NCBI GenBank assembly: GCA_016933295.1
Contig: JAFGBG010000087.1
Coordinates: 1 to 50,612, forward strand
Reading direction: 5' to 3'
Length of the DNA stretch: 50,612 bases
Origin: Sedimentisphaerales bacterium
GTDB lineage: Bacteria; Planctomycetota; Phycisphaerae; Sedimentisphaerales; Anaerobacaceae
The notes under the pieces were generated by a model. The model saw nothing but the letters and a program-made list of their open reading frames with translations. It searched no databases and was not told the DNA's origin. Position numbers and translations under genes: made by a program. Below are positions 33,126 through 41,845 of this stretch, piece after piece; within the stretch, counting starts at the first letter, position 1, and the number at the start of each line of letters is the position of its first letter.

Positions 33126-34346
33126 TTAGCCGGAAAGCTCTTTTATTAAAAACTTTGTAGCCTGTTCGCAAGTCACTTCGTTTCTGCCGCCGTTTGGCAC
33201 TAAGTCCGCCGCTGTGAGGGCGTCGAGAGCCTTCAGGATTTTTCTCTGATGATTTGTATAACCTATGAAGCCGAGCAGTTCTCCTGTTGCCTTGACTACG
33301 GCTACCGGTGAGGCAAAATGGCCTCGATTCTCTTTTATCATACGAGTTCCCGTACCTCCGCCGGCTTCGAACATGCCCTGTGTGAAACTTACGTTCGCTG
33401 AGCCTACGCCACCGATTCCGCCTACGTACATGCCGGATTCGTCGCCGGCCATATCACCGACTATATTATTACATACCATTGAGGTAAGTTTGAAAGTTTT
33501 AGATGTTTTTTCGCCTTTCATAGCTTTGATTTTCCCGGGTTGAGTTATTGTATATGAGAAATCATCTGGTTTTACGCTGAGATAATCAATATCAGGGAAA
33601 TTCTCATCGATATAAGCTTTGGCCCAATTAAGGCCGGCTGCATCAGGTCTGATTACGTTGTCCTTGAAATTTAGAACAACGAAATCATTATTGCTTTTTT
33701 GGGCGTGAAGGCAGGCCAGATGTGTTAATCTCTCGATATCAATCCGGGCTTGCGGCCAAAAACATAATGAATATTCTTCCCTGCCGCCGATTTCCATCAT
33801 TCCGGCGGATTTGGCATCCTGATAAGGTGTTCCGAAGTTGCAGCGGAAAACCGTAAAGTCGATCCCCATTTCATCGTTTTGTATCCTGCGTACGCATGCA
33901 AAAAGATCCATGTATTGTCTCATCCAGACATTAGCGCTTGGCACATTCGGATATTTGGAGCTGTCGGGTGTCTCAAGGGGCATCTTCAGAATTACATCGC
34001 ATTGGTCGATTGCTTCAATAGATCCCGGAGGGGCAACCACATCGAGCTTAATTCTATTTTCGATGGTAAGATCCGGAATTTCCACTACTACAATATCACC
34101 TTTAGCAATTTCCCCGCTTAGCAGATTTTCCATGATTGTTCTGGCGGCTTTGGCGACAATCGGTCCGATTCCATCGCCCGGTGCGAAACCGATTTTGAGC
34201 GGGCGTTTTTCTCCAAGATCGACGGGTATAAATTTACCTCGCGATTCCATTGCTTTTAGGACACGAGCCTTTTCTTTTACCAAAAGTGCCGCTAATGCTT
34301 CAAAAGGATTGTAGCTGCCATCAAAAATATTGGAATATTCTGCCAT
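33126..34346 (-). CDS. isocitrate/isopropylmalate dehydrogenase-family enzyme
   Basis: A 406-residue beta-decarboxylating dehydrogenase from the ATG at 34346, which has AGGA about 8 bases upstream. The first 31 codons of the longer frame are unlikely. Family elements: KIGFAPGDGIGPIV at the N-terminus, SANVWMRQYMDLFACVR (substrate arginines), a VCNNIVGDMAGDESG metal-binding segment in place of the usual 'NMYGDILSD', and FEAGGGTGTRMI near the cofactor site. It is too diverged to decide between isocitrate, homoisocitrate and isopropylmalate as substrate, or NAD and NADP. Size and lack of leu genes nearby make isocitrate the better guess. Good promoter upstream; divergent from sixA. Confidence 0.8.
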   Translation of the reverse strand: MAEYSNIFDGSYNPFEALAALLVKEKARVLKAMESRGKFIPVDLGEKRPLKIGFAPGDGIGPIVAKAARTIMENLLSGEIAKGDIVVVEIPDLTIENRIKLDVVAPPGSIEAIDQCDVILKMPLETPDSSKYPNVPSANVWMRQYMDLFACVRRIQNDEMGIDFTVFRCNFGTPYQDAKSAGMMEIGGREEYSLCFWPQARIDIERLTHLACLHAQKSNNDFVVLNFKDNVIRPDAAGLNWAKAYIDENFPDIDYLSVKPDDFSYTITQPGKIKAMKGEKTSKTFKLTSMVCNNIVGDMAGDESGMYVGGIGGVGSANVSFTQGMFEAGGGTGTRMIKENRGHFASPVAVVKATGELLGFIGYTNHQRKILKALDALTAADLVPNGGRNEVTCEQATKFLIKELSG

Positions 34347-34396
34347 TGTGGTCGTCCTGTACTTTTTAAACATCAAATGTTCATAATAAGAGCGAC

Positions 34397-34425
34397 AGTA
34401 TAAAAAGTAAATCACTTTCAAACAA
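34397..34425 (-). promoter_or_regulatory. promoter of the dehydrogenase gene
   Basis: On the minus strand: TTGTTT (34420-34425), 17 bases, TATACT (34397-34402), about 50 bases before the ATG. Confidence 0.55.
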
Positions 34426-34441
34426 GAGGCAATATCCAAAA

Positions 34442-34470
34442 TTGAAAAAAAACGGCGTTAATGTTATAAA
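34442..34470 (+). promoter_or_regulatory. promoter of sixA
   Basis: TTGAAA (34442-34447), 17 bases, TATAAA (34465-34470), 36 bases before the ATG. It lies back to back with the dehydrogenase promoter, with about 16 bases between the two -35 boxes. Confidence 0.6.
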
Positions 34471-34506
34471 AATAATTATCAATGATATTATTTAAAGGAG
34501 ATTAGT

Positions 34507-34971
34507 ATGAAGTTGTTTCTTGTCCAGCATGCCAAGGCGGCCTCAAAGGAAGTTGATCCGAATAGACCTCTGACATCAGAAGGGCTCCGGGATATACAAA
34601 AAGTCGCCAAATTTGTTAGGCCTCTGAATCTTGCAGTTTATAGTTTATGGCATAGCGGCAAGACTCGAGCCCGGCAGACGGCCGAGATTTTAGCTGAGGT
34701 TATTGCGGTTGCAAACGAAACGGCCGCCCACGACGGGCTTGCTCCTAATGATGATGTTCAGGCAATAAAGGATATTATCGCCTCAGACCAGCGGGATTTA
34801 ATGATTGTCGGCCATTTGCCATTTATGGCAAAGCTTGCCTCATTGCTGCTTACAGGTTCTGAATTTTCCGGCACCGTGGCATTCAGACAGGGCGGCATAT
34901 TGTGCCTGAGCTGCGAAAATGACGAACAGTGGCAAATCGACTGGATGGTAATCCCGGAGCTTCTTGGCTGA
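34507..34971 (+). CDS. sixA: SixA-type phosphohistidine phosphatase
   Basis: 154-residue histidine-phosphatase (phosphoglycerate-mutase fold) of the short SixA subfamily, which dephosphorylates phosphohistidine in signalling proteins. The catalytic H8 lies in LVQHAKA, with Q in place of the usual R of RHG; this change is seen in part of the subfamily. SGKTRARQTAEIL carries the phosphate-binding arginines, and H103 in IVGHLPFM is the second histidine. AGGAG precedes the ATG by 6 bases. Next to a hybrid-type histidine kinase region it could act on phosphorelay proteins, but that is inference. Confidence 0.88.
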   Translation: MKLFLVQHAKAASKEVDPNRPLTSEGLRDIQKVAKFVRPLNLAVYSLWHSGKTRARQTAEILAEVIAVANETAAHDGLAPNDDVQAIKDIIASDQRDLMIVGHLPFMAKLASLLLTGSEFSGTVAFRQGGILCLSCENDEQWQIDWMVIPELLG

Positions 34972-34993
34972 TTATCTCGGCGCCGGTTGCCCA

Positions 34994-36832
34994 TTACCAC
35001 AGAACATTACGCAGTGACGGATCGAAGTACATCCGATACGATTGCATTTCCGCGAACCGGTAGAAAGGCATAAAATCGTCTCGCTGCGATGATTGTTCCT
35101 GACCTGCGTAACGGAAAACCGCCGGATCGTTTGTCGCCACCATCCACTCGTTGAGCGCATCATTGTCCGGCGGAATGCTCACCAAGTGTTTATGTACAAT
35201 CTGCTGTGCATAAACTGCCGGCCCGCGGACAATTGCCACGCGGTCCGGATGCCAGCGGTCGATTGGCACACGACGAAAACGCAGCGGAATGGTCATTTCA
35301 ATACGGTCGCCTTTTTGCCAGTCGCGGCGAATTGACGCCCACTGTCCGGGCGTTACTTTCACGTTTACGAGATTGCCGTTGACTTTAAACGAAACCCCCT
35401 CAGACCAGCCCGGAATACGCAGTTTGAGAGTGAAGTTTACCGGTTGTGCTGTTTCCAGATGTAACTTTATAGTCTCAGCCTCGGGGTAATCCGTTTCCTG
35501 CGTGAGCTTGACTGTCTGTCCTGCAGTTTCCCATGTGACTTCCGAAGGCAGGTATAGATTTACATAAAGAGCGGAATCATCTTTGAAGTAGATAAGGTTT
35601 TGATATTCCGCCACGTTTTGAAAGTATGTCCCGGAGCAGCAGGTGTAGTTGCTGCGGGAATAAATTTTCAATCCGGCTCCGAGGTGATAATTTGCATAGT
35701 AGAAATGTTTGCCGTTCTCGACGATTGGCAGTGTCGCTCCGATGCCGTTATAAAGCAGCCGTTCTATCCAGTCGCCGTACCGGGATTCGCCGGTGAAGGC
35801 CATCAGGTACTTGGCTAACTTAAACGCGGCCCAAGTGCAACACGGTGCCTCGAAGCTATCGAGCCGGCTCTCCAGTGATTCACCCAGCGCGCCGTCGTTA
35901 ATTACATATCTCTCCGCCGGGCCGTAACCACCTGTGGCATAGCATTGTGTATTTTGGAGGAAATCAAAGAAGTTTTTCATGATTTGAAGCAGCCTGGATT
36001 CACCTTCGATCAGATAAGCCATCGCCGCTCCGCTGAAAGAATTGCAGTGACTGTATGCATGTACTCCGTTAGCGTCGGTCGGTGAGGCTGTTTCGGCGAA
36101 TTTATTCCAGTATGCATCGTAACGCCAAACATCGCCGAATTCCTTGTATTTGGCTTTGCCTGTAAGCTGGAAGGCGCGATAGAGATTTTCGCTGAGCGTG
36201 TACCATTCGAGTGGGACACCGGAGTGCAATTCCCAGGGCTTGTTTGCGGCGGGAGTTCTTGTGCGGTCAAGATTCTTGATTCCCCAATCGACGATTTTCT
36301 CCATCAGTTCCGGTGTGCCGTAGTGACCGGCATACTGATGCATATCCGAAAGACCGCCCACTAATTTCTCCCAGGGATAGTGCCGCATTCGTGGATCGCC
36401 ATCGGCGCCGAGCGTTTTGGCCCATTCGTCAACAAGGTAGATTGCCTTGTCTCTCAGCTCAGTGTCGTTGTTGGCCTGTGAGGTGCGCGCCATGGCCTGG
36501 AGCCATTGACCAAAAATGACCGAGGAATTGCGATTGGCCCAGCCGCCCAACGGCTTTCCCGGCGTGTTCAATCCCGCTGCGAGGCGGAAACCGTGCAGGA
36601 TATCATCATTCGAGACACTTAGATAAAAATCGCGAGCCGATGCATATTGTTTCTGCCAGCGGCTCGGGCCTAACTTTACGCCGCGATAGTCGAAGGGATT
36701 CAGGATAATCCGGTTTGAAGAAATCGCCGCAGCGGCATTTGAGTTATGAGTGTTCAAAGGCCATGAGCCTAAAGCTACCGAAGCTGCCGCCATTTTGCCG
36801 AGAAATTGCCGTCGAGTGATTATCTCTTTCAT
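34994..36832 (-). CDS. secreted GH127-type beta-L-arabinofuranosidase
   Basis: Removes beta-L-arabinofuranose from plant or algal glycans. The ATG at 36832 has GGAG 5 bases upstream and gives 612 residues with a TAT signal: ITRRQFLGKMAAASVALG, cleavage probably after NAAAA. An (alpha/alpha)6 barrel fills about 50-400. The cysteine cluster expected for the zinc-cysteine active site of GH127 is visible as EAPCCTWAAF and, about 65 residues later, YTCCSGT, and C-terminal beta domains follow. An upstream ATG (36874) without ribosome binding site is rejected. It suggests a polysaccharide degrader. No transporter or other glycosidase adjoins it. Confidence 0.93.
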   Translation of the reverse strand: MKEIITRRQFLGKMAAASVALGSWPLNTHNSNAAAAISSNRIILNPFDYRGVKLGPSRWQKQYASARDFYLSVSNDDILHGFRLAAGLNTPGKPLGGWANRNSSVIFGQWLQAMARTSQANNDTELRDKAIYLVDEWAKTLGADGDPRMRHYPWEKLVGGLSDMHQYAGHYGTPELMEKIVDWGIKNLDRTRTPAANKPWELHSGVPLEWYTLSENLYRAFQLTGKAKYKEFGDVWRYDAYWNKFAETASPTDANGVHAYSHCNSFSGAAMAYLIEGESRLLQIMKNFFDFLQNTQCYATGGYGPAERYVINDGALGESLESRLDSFEAPCCTWAAFKLAKYLMAFTGESRYGDWIERLLYNGIGATLPIVENGKHFYYANYHLGAGLKIYSRSNYTCCSGTYFQNVAEYQNLIYFKDDSALYVNLYLPSEVTWETAGQTVKLTQETDYPEAETIKLHLETAQPVNFTLKLRIPGWSEGVSFKVNGNLVNVKVTPGQWASIRRDWQKGDRIEMTIPLRFRRVPIDRWHPDRVAIVRGPAVYAQQIVHKHLVSIPPDNDALNEWMVATNDPAVFRYAGQEQSSQRDDFMPFYRFAEMQSYRMYFDPSLRNVLW

Positions 36833-37056
36833 AATGTCTCCTCTGCTTTCAACGATGATATTTTCATTATTCATGAGATTTTATATAGCAGTTTTGATTC
36901 TAACATATCAGAGATATCACTATATAAACAATTAAAAAAATTGCGTAATAATAAAGTCCTCAAAGTGATCGAATTCTTTTATGTTATGCAATCCCTGGGA
37001 CCTCGCTGTATGGTGTACCTGACGGTACTTACGGAGAACACAGAACGAGAAAACCT

Positions 37057-37657
37057 ATCCCGGCGAAGTCTTTGACGAAGCCGGATTGGCTTCGTTTTTT
37101 CAGCTTATGTTCCGAGCCACAGAGGCACAGAGAAATGCAACTTCCTTCACTAAATCTAACTAATTTAATATCAAGCACTTATATAACTGTACCCTATCCG
37201 CTATCCGCTAATCCCTAAGTAAGATTGGCTTCGTTTTGGCTTTGAATTGGGTTCGTTTTTCGTGCCAATCCTACATAGTATTGAGAGAATCATTCAAGAA
37301 ATCCTCCGAAATAATAGCATCGTATGACTTTATTTTACAAGTAGTTATATGCACTTTTTCTTCTGTCTCCTGTATTCTGAATTCTGTATTCTGCCGTTAA
37401 AATTGGCTTCGTTTTCCATTTTTTTTAAGCCACAGAGTACACAGAGGTGTTTTGAATTTTTTCTTCTGACTTTCTACTCTGCGAAGTAGGCATTCGCTAA
37501 GAAGCACGAGTCTATCCCCTGTATTCTGTGTTATGCCGTTAGGATTGGGTTCGTTTTCTTGTCCCGGTGAAGTTTTCAACGAAACCGGATTCAACATATT
37601 ATCTTGTTATCAAAGAGCTTGCGCCAATTTGCCTCCGGCAAATTGGGTTCTTTTTTC
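37057..37657. repeat. interspersed ATTGG(C/G)TTCGTTTT repeat array
   Basis: Copies begin at about 37085, 37225, 37246, 37401, 37544 and 37643 (the last lacks the G of TTCG), roughly 100-155 bases apart apart from one close pair. The copies at 37057-37089 and 37561-37593 adjoin a second shared unit, TCCCGGYGAAGTYTTYRACG followed by AARCCGGATT. All copies have the same orientation. Confidence 0.75.
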
Positions 37658-38071
37658 AAATAACTTCCAAATCGATTTTGATTTAGGAGGTGCAAAGGTT
37701 TATAGGCACAAAGATAACAGTACAGGTTTTTTAAATTTCGCATGTTTTTTGCTCGTTTTGTTTTTGAAAATTAGAATTCTTTCCCCTTAGGGGTGAATTT
37801 CGGATTTCGAGCTTCGTGCTTATGATTTGTTCTAAATTCCCTATTCGCTACCCGCTTTGAACCCTCCATGGTTCAAATACTATCTTATATCATTCCAGTA
37901 AAAATTCAAGAAAAAACGCCGTCTTTAGCGGAAAATGACCTTGATACGGCACATTCTCGTACTGCGTGCTGCGTTCTGTGTATAAAGTATTGCGAGTTGC
38001 GTCGTGAGTATTGCATTTTTGTTACTCGTCGCTCGTCTTTCCTGTAGATATTACATAATTCGCGGACAAGA

Positions 38072-38100
38072 TTGACTTTTTTCATCGTAAAATATATGCT
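38072..38100 (+). promoter_or_regulatory. promoter of the FGE-like protein gene
   Basis: TTGACT (38072-38077), 17 bases, TATGCT (38095-38100). The predicted leader is about 77 bases. Confidence 0.6.
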
Positions 38101-38183
38101 AAACGCATGATTTTGCGGAATGTTTCTTAATAATAGTGACTATTTCTGATTGAGTAGCCTTTTAGTCAGGAGGTTATTGAAAA

Positions 38184-40190
38184 ATGAATCGGCTTATATA
38201 TAGCATTTTGGTCATTACACTTCTCACATCAGAATTGTATGCAGAGATTGAAGATCAATACGATTCCAGCGAAATAAACAACGTGAAAATCACAATAGGT
38301 TCTTTCAAAGTCACAAATAAGAAACTCGAAATAAGATATCAGATTCAAAACAAATCAAAAAATGATATCTGGATATGCGATGGTTTGGACTTTAATCCTA
38401 CGTATCACTATAAGGAAGTGTATATGGATAGGAATAGCCGGACTCTTTTTGTGCGCAGCCGGCTGAATGTCCCGATGGAGGGATATGGACCTTTGACATT
38501 CGGAAAGTATGTACGACTACGCAGAGGCGAAAACTTAACTGAAACGTTGTCTCTTGATCTGCCTGTACATTATCGGCGTTATCTTTCAGGCGGAGCCGAA
38601 CTTAGCCCAATTGAATATGCAACTCGATTAGTCATGGAAGTTGGATACTACACTATCGACCTGCCCCATATCATAAAAGGCTTGTTTGAAGAAATAGAGA
38701 AAATCGATGAGATCGATGATGACGACATCATTTCTTTTCCTGATCTGGGTCTTGAGCTGGATGTGCCCACTTTAGAGTTGATGATAATGGCAAACTATGA
38801 TCCAAATGACAAGAGTGCCATCATACCCTATACATTTCAAAAATTCAAGGGTGAACATCTCTCACGCATTGTTTTAGAGGGCCTTCAAATACCATACCAG
38901 GAAATTCCTCTATTAAAACGGGAGATTCCTCTATTAAAAGATAAAACAACTGATACTCCCGACCTTACACCTCTTAAAAATCTTCTAAAACGGGAAATTC
39001 ATCTATTAAAAGATGGAACAACTGATACTCCCGACCTTACACCTCTTGAAAATCTTCAGGATTTATTTTATGAGAGTGCAATCGAAGCTGAGCAGTATAT
39101 GATTGCGGAGATTGTTCTTAGCTGCCCGGAACAACTGTATGATGAAACTACCCGGAAAATAGCAGATATCTATAATAAGATCGGCAAAGGTGAAGAATCT
39201 GCAAGTGATCTTGAGCGTCTATTGAACGAAGTAGCAGAGAAGCATGATCGAGACCGCGTAATCAAAGAGCTTGTCGGGAGAAAAGAAGAAAAAGAACGTC
39301 AATTGCTCGATATAGCAAAAGCTAATGATAATAAAATCCATGGCCGTCAGGCACTTTCGGCACTGGATGAATTATTGACAATGAATCCGAACCTTGAAGA
39401 TGCATTTGAACTGCGGCAAAAAATCAGTTCTTACTATCGCGGCGATACTTATACAAATTCAATTGGTATGAAGCTTGTTTGGATTCCACCTGGAGATTTC
39501 CTAATGGGAGCCCCAACGGGTAAGGGTGGTTTACAGAACGAACGCCCTCAGCATGAAGTCAGAATCAGCAAAGGTTTCTGGATGGGGGCTTATGAAGTGA
39601 CACAAGCTCAATACGAATCAGTAATGGAGAAAAATCCGAGCTTTTTCAAAGGTGATAATCTGCCTGTAGAGATGGTATCATGGAATGATGCCATGGAATT
39701 CTGCCGCAGGCTTAGTCAAAAGGAAGGGAAAATATACAGATTACCTACCGAAGCAGAGTGGGAATATGCCTGTCGTGCCAATACGACTACACAATATTCC
39801 TGGGGGGATGAATGGCAGCCGGGAGTATGCAATTCTGAGAATTTTATGGATAATGATCCAAATGGAAATATAGATATATTCAAAAAGAAAGGTTTACCCA
39901 TTAAAAGCACAATGTCGGTAGGCAGTTTTAAGGCTAATTCCTTTGGATTATATGATATGCACGGAAATGTCCGTGAATGGTGCCGAGACTGGTATGAGCC
40001 AGACTATTACCTGAAAACTCGCAGAGTAAATCCAGAAGGTCCGGACACGGGCAGGTATCATGTAGTTCGTGGCGGAAGCTGGCAGCGCGAAGCATTTTTA
40101 TGTCGCTCATCTAATCGTGATCCTTACGGCCAATCAACAACAAAAAACTATCTTGGTTTTCGAGTGATATGCAGGTCAACGGATAATTAG
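38184..40190 (+). CDS. secreted protein with C-terminal FGE/SUMF1-like domain and internal repeats
   Basis: 668 residues. A signal peptide (1 to about 21, SELYAE) leads to a domain of unknown function (about 25-240), a short tandem-repeat segment (about 240-295), a helical region (about 295-415) and an FGE-sulfatase-like domain (about 425-667). The FGE signatures are NSIGMKLVWIPPGDFLMG, PQHEVRISKGFWMGAYEVT, RLPTEAEWEYACR, FGLYDMHGNVREWCRDWY and RGGSW. True formylglycine-generating enzymes have two cysteines after RGGS at +3 and +8; here +3 is Arg and only the +8 Cys remains, so sulfatase activation is unlikely. AGGAGG lies 10 bases before the ATG. No sulfatase adjoins it. Confidence 0.87.
   Translation: MNRLIYSILVITLLTSELYAEIEDQYDSSEINNVKITIGSFKVTNKKLEIRYQIQNKSKNDIWICDGLDFNPTYHYKEVYMDRNSRTLFVRSRLNVPMEGYGPLTFGKYVRLRRGENLTETLSLDLPVHYRRYLSGGAELSPIEYATRLVMEVGYYTIDLPHIIKGLFEEIEKIDEIDDDDIISFPDLGLELDVPTLELMIMANYDPNDKSAIIPYTFQKFKGEHLSRIVLEGLQIPYQEIPLLKREIPLLKDKTTDTPDLTPLKNLLKREIHLLKDGTTDTPDLTPLENLQDLFYESAIEAEQYMIAEIVLSCPEQLYDETTRKIADIYNKIGKGEESASDLERLLNEVAEKHDRDRVIKELVGRKEEKERQLLDIAKANDNKIHGRQALSALDELLTMNPNLEDAFELRQKISSYYRGDTYTNSIGMKLVWIPPGDFLMGAPTGKGGLQNERPQHEVRISKGFWMGAYEVTQAQYESVMEKNPSFFKGDNLPVEMVSWNDAMEFCRRLSQKEGKIYRLPTEAEWEYACRANTTTQYSWGDEWQPGVCNSENFMDNDPNGNIDIFKKKGLPIKSTMSVGSFKANSFGLYDMHGNVREWCRDWYEPDYYLKTRRVNPEGPDTGRYHVVRGGSWQREAFLCRSSNRDPYGQSTTKNYLGFRVICRSTDN
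38901..39062 (+). repeat. nested in-frame tandem repeats inside the FGE-like gene
   Basis: Two 21-base units (38901-38921, 38922-38942) encode EIPLLK(R/D). Two 72-base units (38919-38990, 38991-39062) encode 24 residues each, REI(P/H)LLKD then TTDTPDLTPL. The DNA copies are nearly identical, so the duplication is recent and kept in frame. Confidence 0.9.
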
Positions 40191-40306
40191 AGCTTTTTAC
40201 CTTTGACAACCATAATCCCAAAGGCGGCTGTGTTTTACTCAACGATGGAACAGCAAAATTTATCCGAACCGAAGAAGAGCTTAAACAGCTTAGATGGAAA
40301 AATTAA
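40187..40306 (+). pseudogene. C-terminal fragment of an H-X9-DG prepilin-like gene
   Basis: An open stretch without a start codon reads NPKGGCVLLNDGTAKFI and then RTEEELKQLRWKN before a TAA at 40304. This matches the tail of planctomycete prepilin-like proteins (N/H-P-GG-NVL-xDG-xxxFI, then a short helix). The rest of the gene is absent, and the FGE-like gene stop lies at its left edge. It appears to be the remnant of a gene cut off by rearrangement. Confidence 0.6.
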
Positions 40307-40331
40307 TAGCGTATAACGGCACGGGGTATGG

Positions 40332-40442
40332 CTAGTTTGTTCTGAGAGATGGTTTTAATGTCAGTATTTTTCCATCCAGCTCGCTTATTGTAAAGCCTTC
40401 AGCAGTGACGATGTGATTTCAATAGGTTAAAAATAAGGGCGA
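40332..40442 (-). pseudogene. decayed C-terminus of a QRPSRxC thioredoxin-like module
   Basis: On the minus strand the frame reads PLFLTY-stop-NHIVTAEGFTISELDGKI and ends at a TAG (40332-40334). It aligns with PWLILTDWKHIVRAEGFNINELDSKI in the gene at 44.2-47.5 kb; the in-frame TGA replaces a Trp codon (TGG). Upstream it is cut off by the end of the permease gene. It is a dead copy of the module found four times in the operon to the right. Confidence 0.7.
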
Positions 40443-41753
40443 TTATTCGTGCCGGAGTGATTCAATCGGGTCCATACCCGCCGCACGGTAGGCCGGATAT
40501 AATCCAAATATGATGCCGACCGCGGCGCTGATGCCGAAGGCCAGTACCAGCGACTCATAAGTAATGATAGTGGGCATATTGGCAAAATGCCTGACAAAAA
40601 ACGGCAAAAGAAAACCTAAAGCTATTCCAATTAGTCCTCCGGACAGTGTTATTATCAGGCTTTCCGAAAGAAACTGGATAATAATATCCTGTTTCTTGGC
40701 GCCAAGAGCACGGCGGATTCCGATTTCACGTGTTCTCTCGCTCACTGTTGCCAGCATAATATTCATAATTCCAATGCCGCCGACAATAAGTGAAATTGCG
40801 GCAATTGAGCCGAGCACGACATTGAAAATTCGTTGAGTATCTTTCGCCTGGCGCATCAACTCAAGCGGAACTATAATTCGATAATCCTGTTTTTCCTTAT
40901 GAAGCCTTCTTAAAAGGGTGTCAACAATATTTCTCATCGGCACAACATGGTCTATCGAATGAACTTTGAGTGTTATTTGTTGTAATTCCACTTTTTCATA
41001 ACTTCCTGAGCCGCTTGAGTAGCTGTATTTCATTTCGGAAAATCGGCTCTTAGCGGTCGAGATTGGTATATATACAAAACCAACTTCTTCAATTCCCGAA
41101 TCTTTCTGGGAATTGGTTGTTTCATCTTCGCTATTGCCTATGTTTAACAAAGCAGTCGCACCGACTACACCCACAACCCTATAGACATTTCCCTGAATAT
41201 GAATATCTTTACCTATCGGGTAATCAAATCCGAAAATCGCATTCGCAACTTTCTCATCTATGATGCATATAGTCCTTTGCTGATGGAGATCAATACTGCT
41301 TATAAAACGTCCACAAATCACGTCTATTGTGGAAATCAACGGGTACCATGGTATTGTACCTATTACTTTAACCGCCCCCTTGCGGCTTTTGTACCTGGCT
41401 TCGCTGTCTATTTTTCGAACGGGGACAATTACCTCAACATCGGGAATTGTATTATTTATTGACTCCGCGTCTTTATAAGTCAGGCCGTATTGCTTTATAA
41501 CTCTTCTTTCCTGCCTGCTGGTGTCATTACGTTCGGGCGGCGGTTCAACAGTTTCTATTATAAGATTGGTGCTGCCGAGTCGGGCGATGGTTTCCTGTGC
41601 CGCATGGCTGGCTCCTTCACCGATAGCGAGCATGGCAATAACGGAGCAGACTCCGAAAATTATCCCGAGCATCGTCAGGATAGTCCGAAGTCTGTGAAGC
41701 CAAAGGCTTTTGAATCCCAGTTTAATTGTCCTCTTGATTCCGGACCAACGCAT
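40443..41753 (-). CDS. MacB/FtsX-type ABC transporter permease
   Basis: 436 residues. One TM helix near the N-terminus (RTILTMLGIIFGVCSVIAMLAIGEGA), a large extracytoplasmic MacB-type domain (about 50-290), and three C-terminal helices with the FtsX signature VGGIGIMNIMLATVSERTREIGIRRALGAK. Members pair with an ATPase and a periplasmic adaptor to expel toxins, peptides or lipoproteins, or to transmit force. The adaptor gene lies just upstream on the same strand, but the nucleotide-binding subunit is neither fused nor adjacent. The substrate is unknown. The gene is preceded by a hairpin at the adaptor's stop codon. Confidence 0.93.
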   Translation of the reverse strand: MRWSGIKRTIKLGFKSLWLHRLRTILTMLGIIFGVCSVIAMLAIGEGASHAAQETIARLGSTNLIIETVEPPPERNDTSRQERRVIKQYGLTYKDAESINNTIPDVEVIVPVRKIDSEARYKSRKGAVKVIGTIPWYPLISTIDVICGRFISSIDLHQQRTICIIDEKVANAIFGFDYPIGKDIHIQGNVYRVVGVVGATALLNIGNSEDETTNSQKDSGIEEVGFVYIPISTAKSRFSEMKYSYSSGSGSYEKVELQQITLKVHSIDHVVPMRNIVDTLLRRLHKEKQDYRIIVPLELMRQAKDTQRIFNVVLGSIAAISLIVGGIGIMNIMLATVSERTREIGIRRALGAKKQDIIIQFLSESLIITLSGGLIGIALGFLLPFFVRHFANMPTIITYESLVLAFGISAAVGIIFGLYPAYRAAGMDPIESLRHE

Positions 41754-41845
41754 AGTGAATGTCTTTTCAGGTGTTATCTTTAAGTTTGTTCAGATTCTAA
41801 TCTTGCGGCAAATATGATTTTTCGTTAATGCTAATTATATTTGGA

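Larger units (their letters stand above)
36833..38183. other. 1.35-kb gene-free mosaic of degenerate repeats
   Basis: No credible gene was found on either strand. The region is built of short recurring pieces: the ATTGG(C/G)TTCGTTTT motif (six places), two copies of a 33-base unit beginning TCCCGG(C/T)GAAGT, fragments of the type CCACAGAG..CACAGAG, CCTGTATTCTG..TGCCGTT, and CTATCCGCTA(T/A). A perfect hairpin TTTGAACC-CTCCAT-GGTTCAAA is at 37856-37877. The last 110 bases hold the promoter of the following gene. Confidence 0.75.

Noticed and set aside
37083-37657. Possible CRISPR array
   Set aside because: Motif copies are only about 14 bases, imperfect, unevenly spaced (21 to 155 bases) and without cas genes, so they are not CRISPR repeats.
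37533-37790. 85-codon frame in the repeat mosaic
   Set aside because: It runs across repeat units (reading CPGEVFNETGFN from a repeat) and has no ribosome binding site. It is explained by the repeats.
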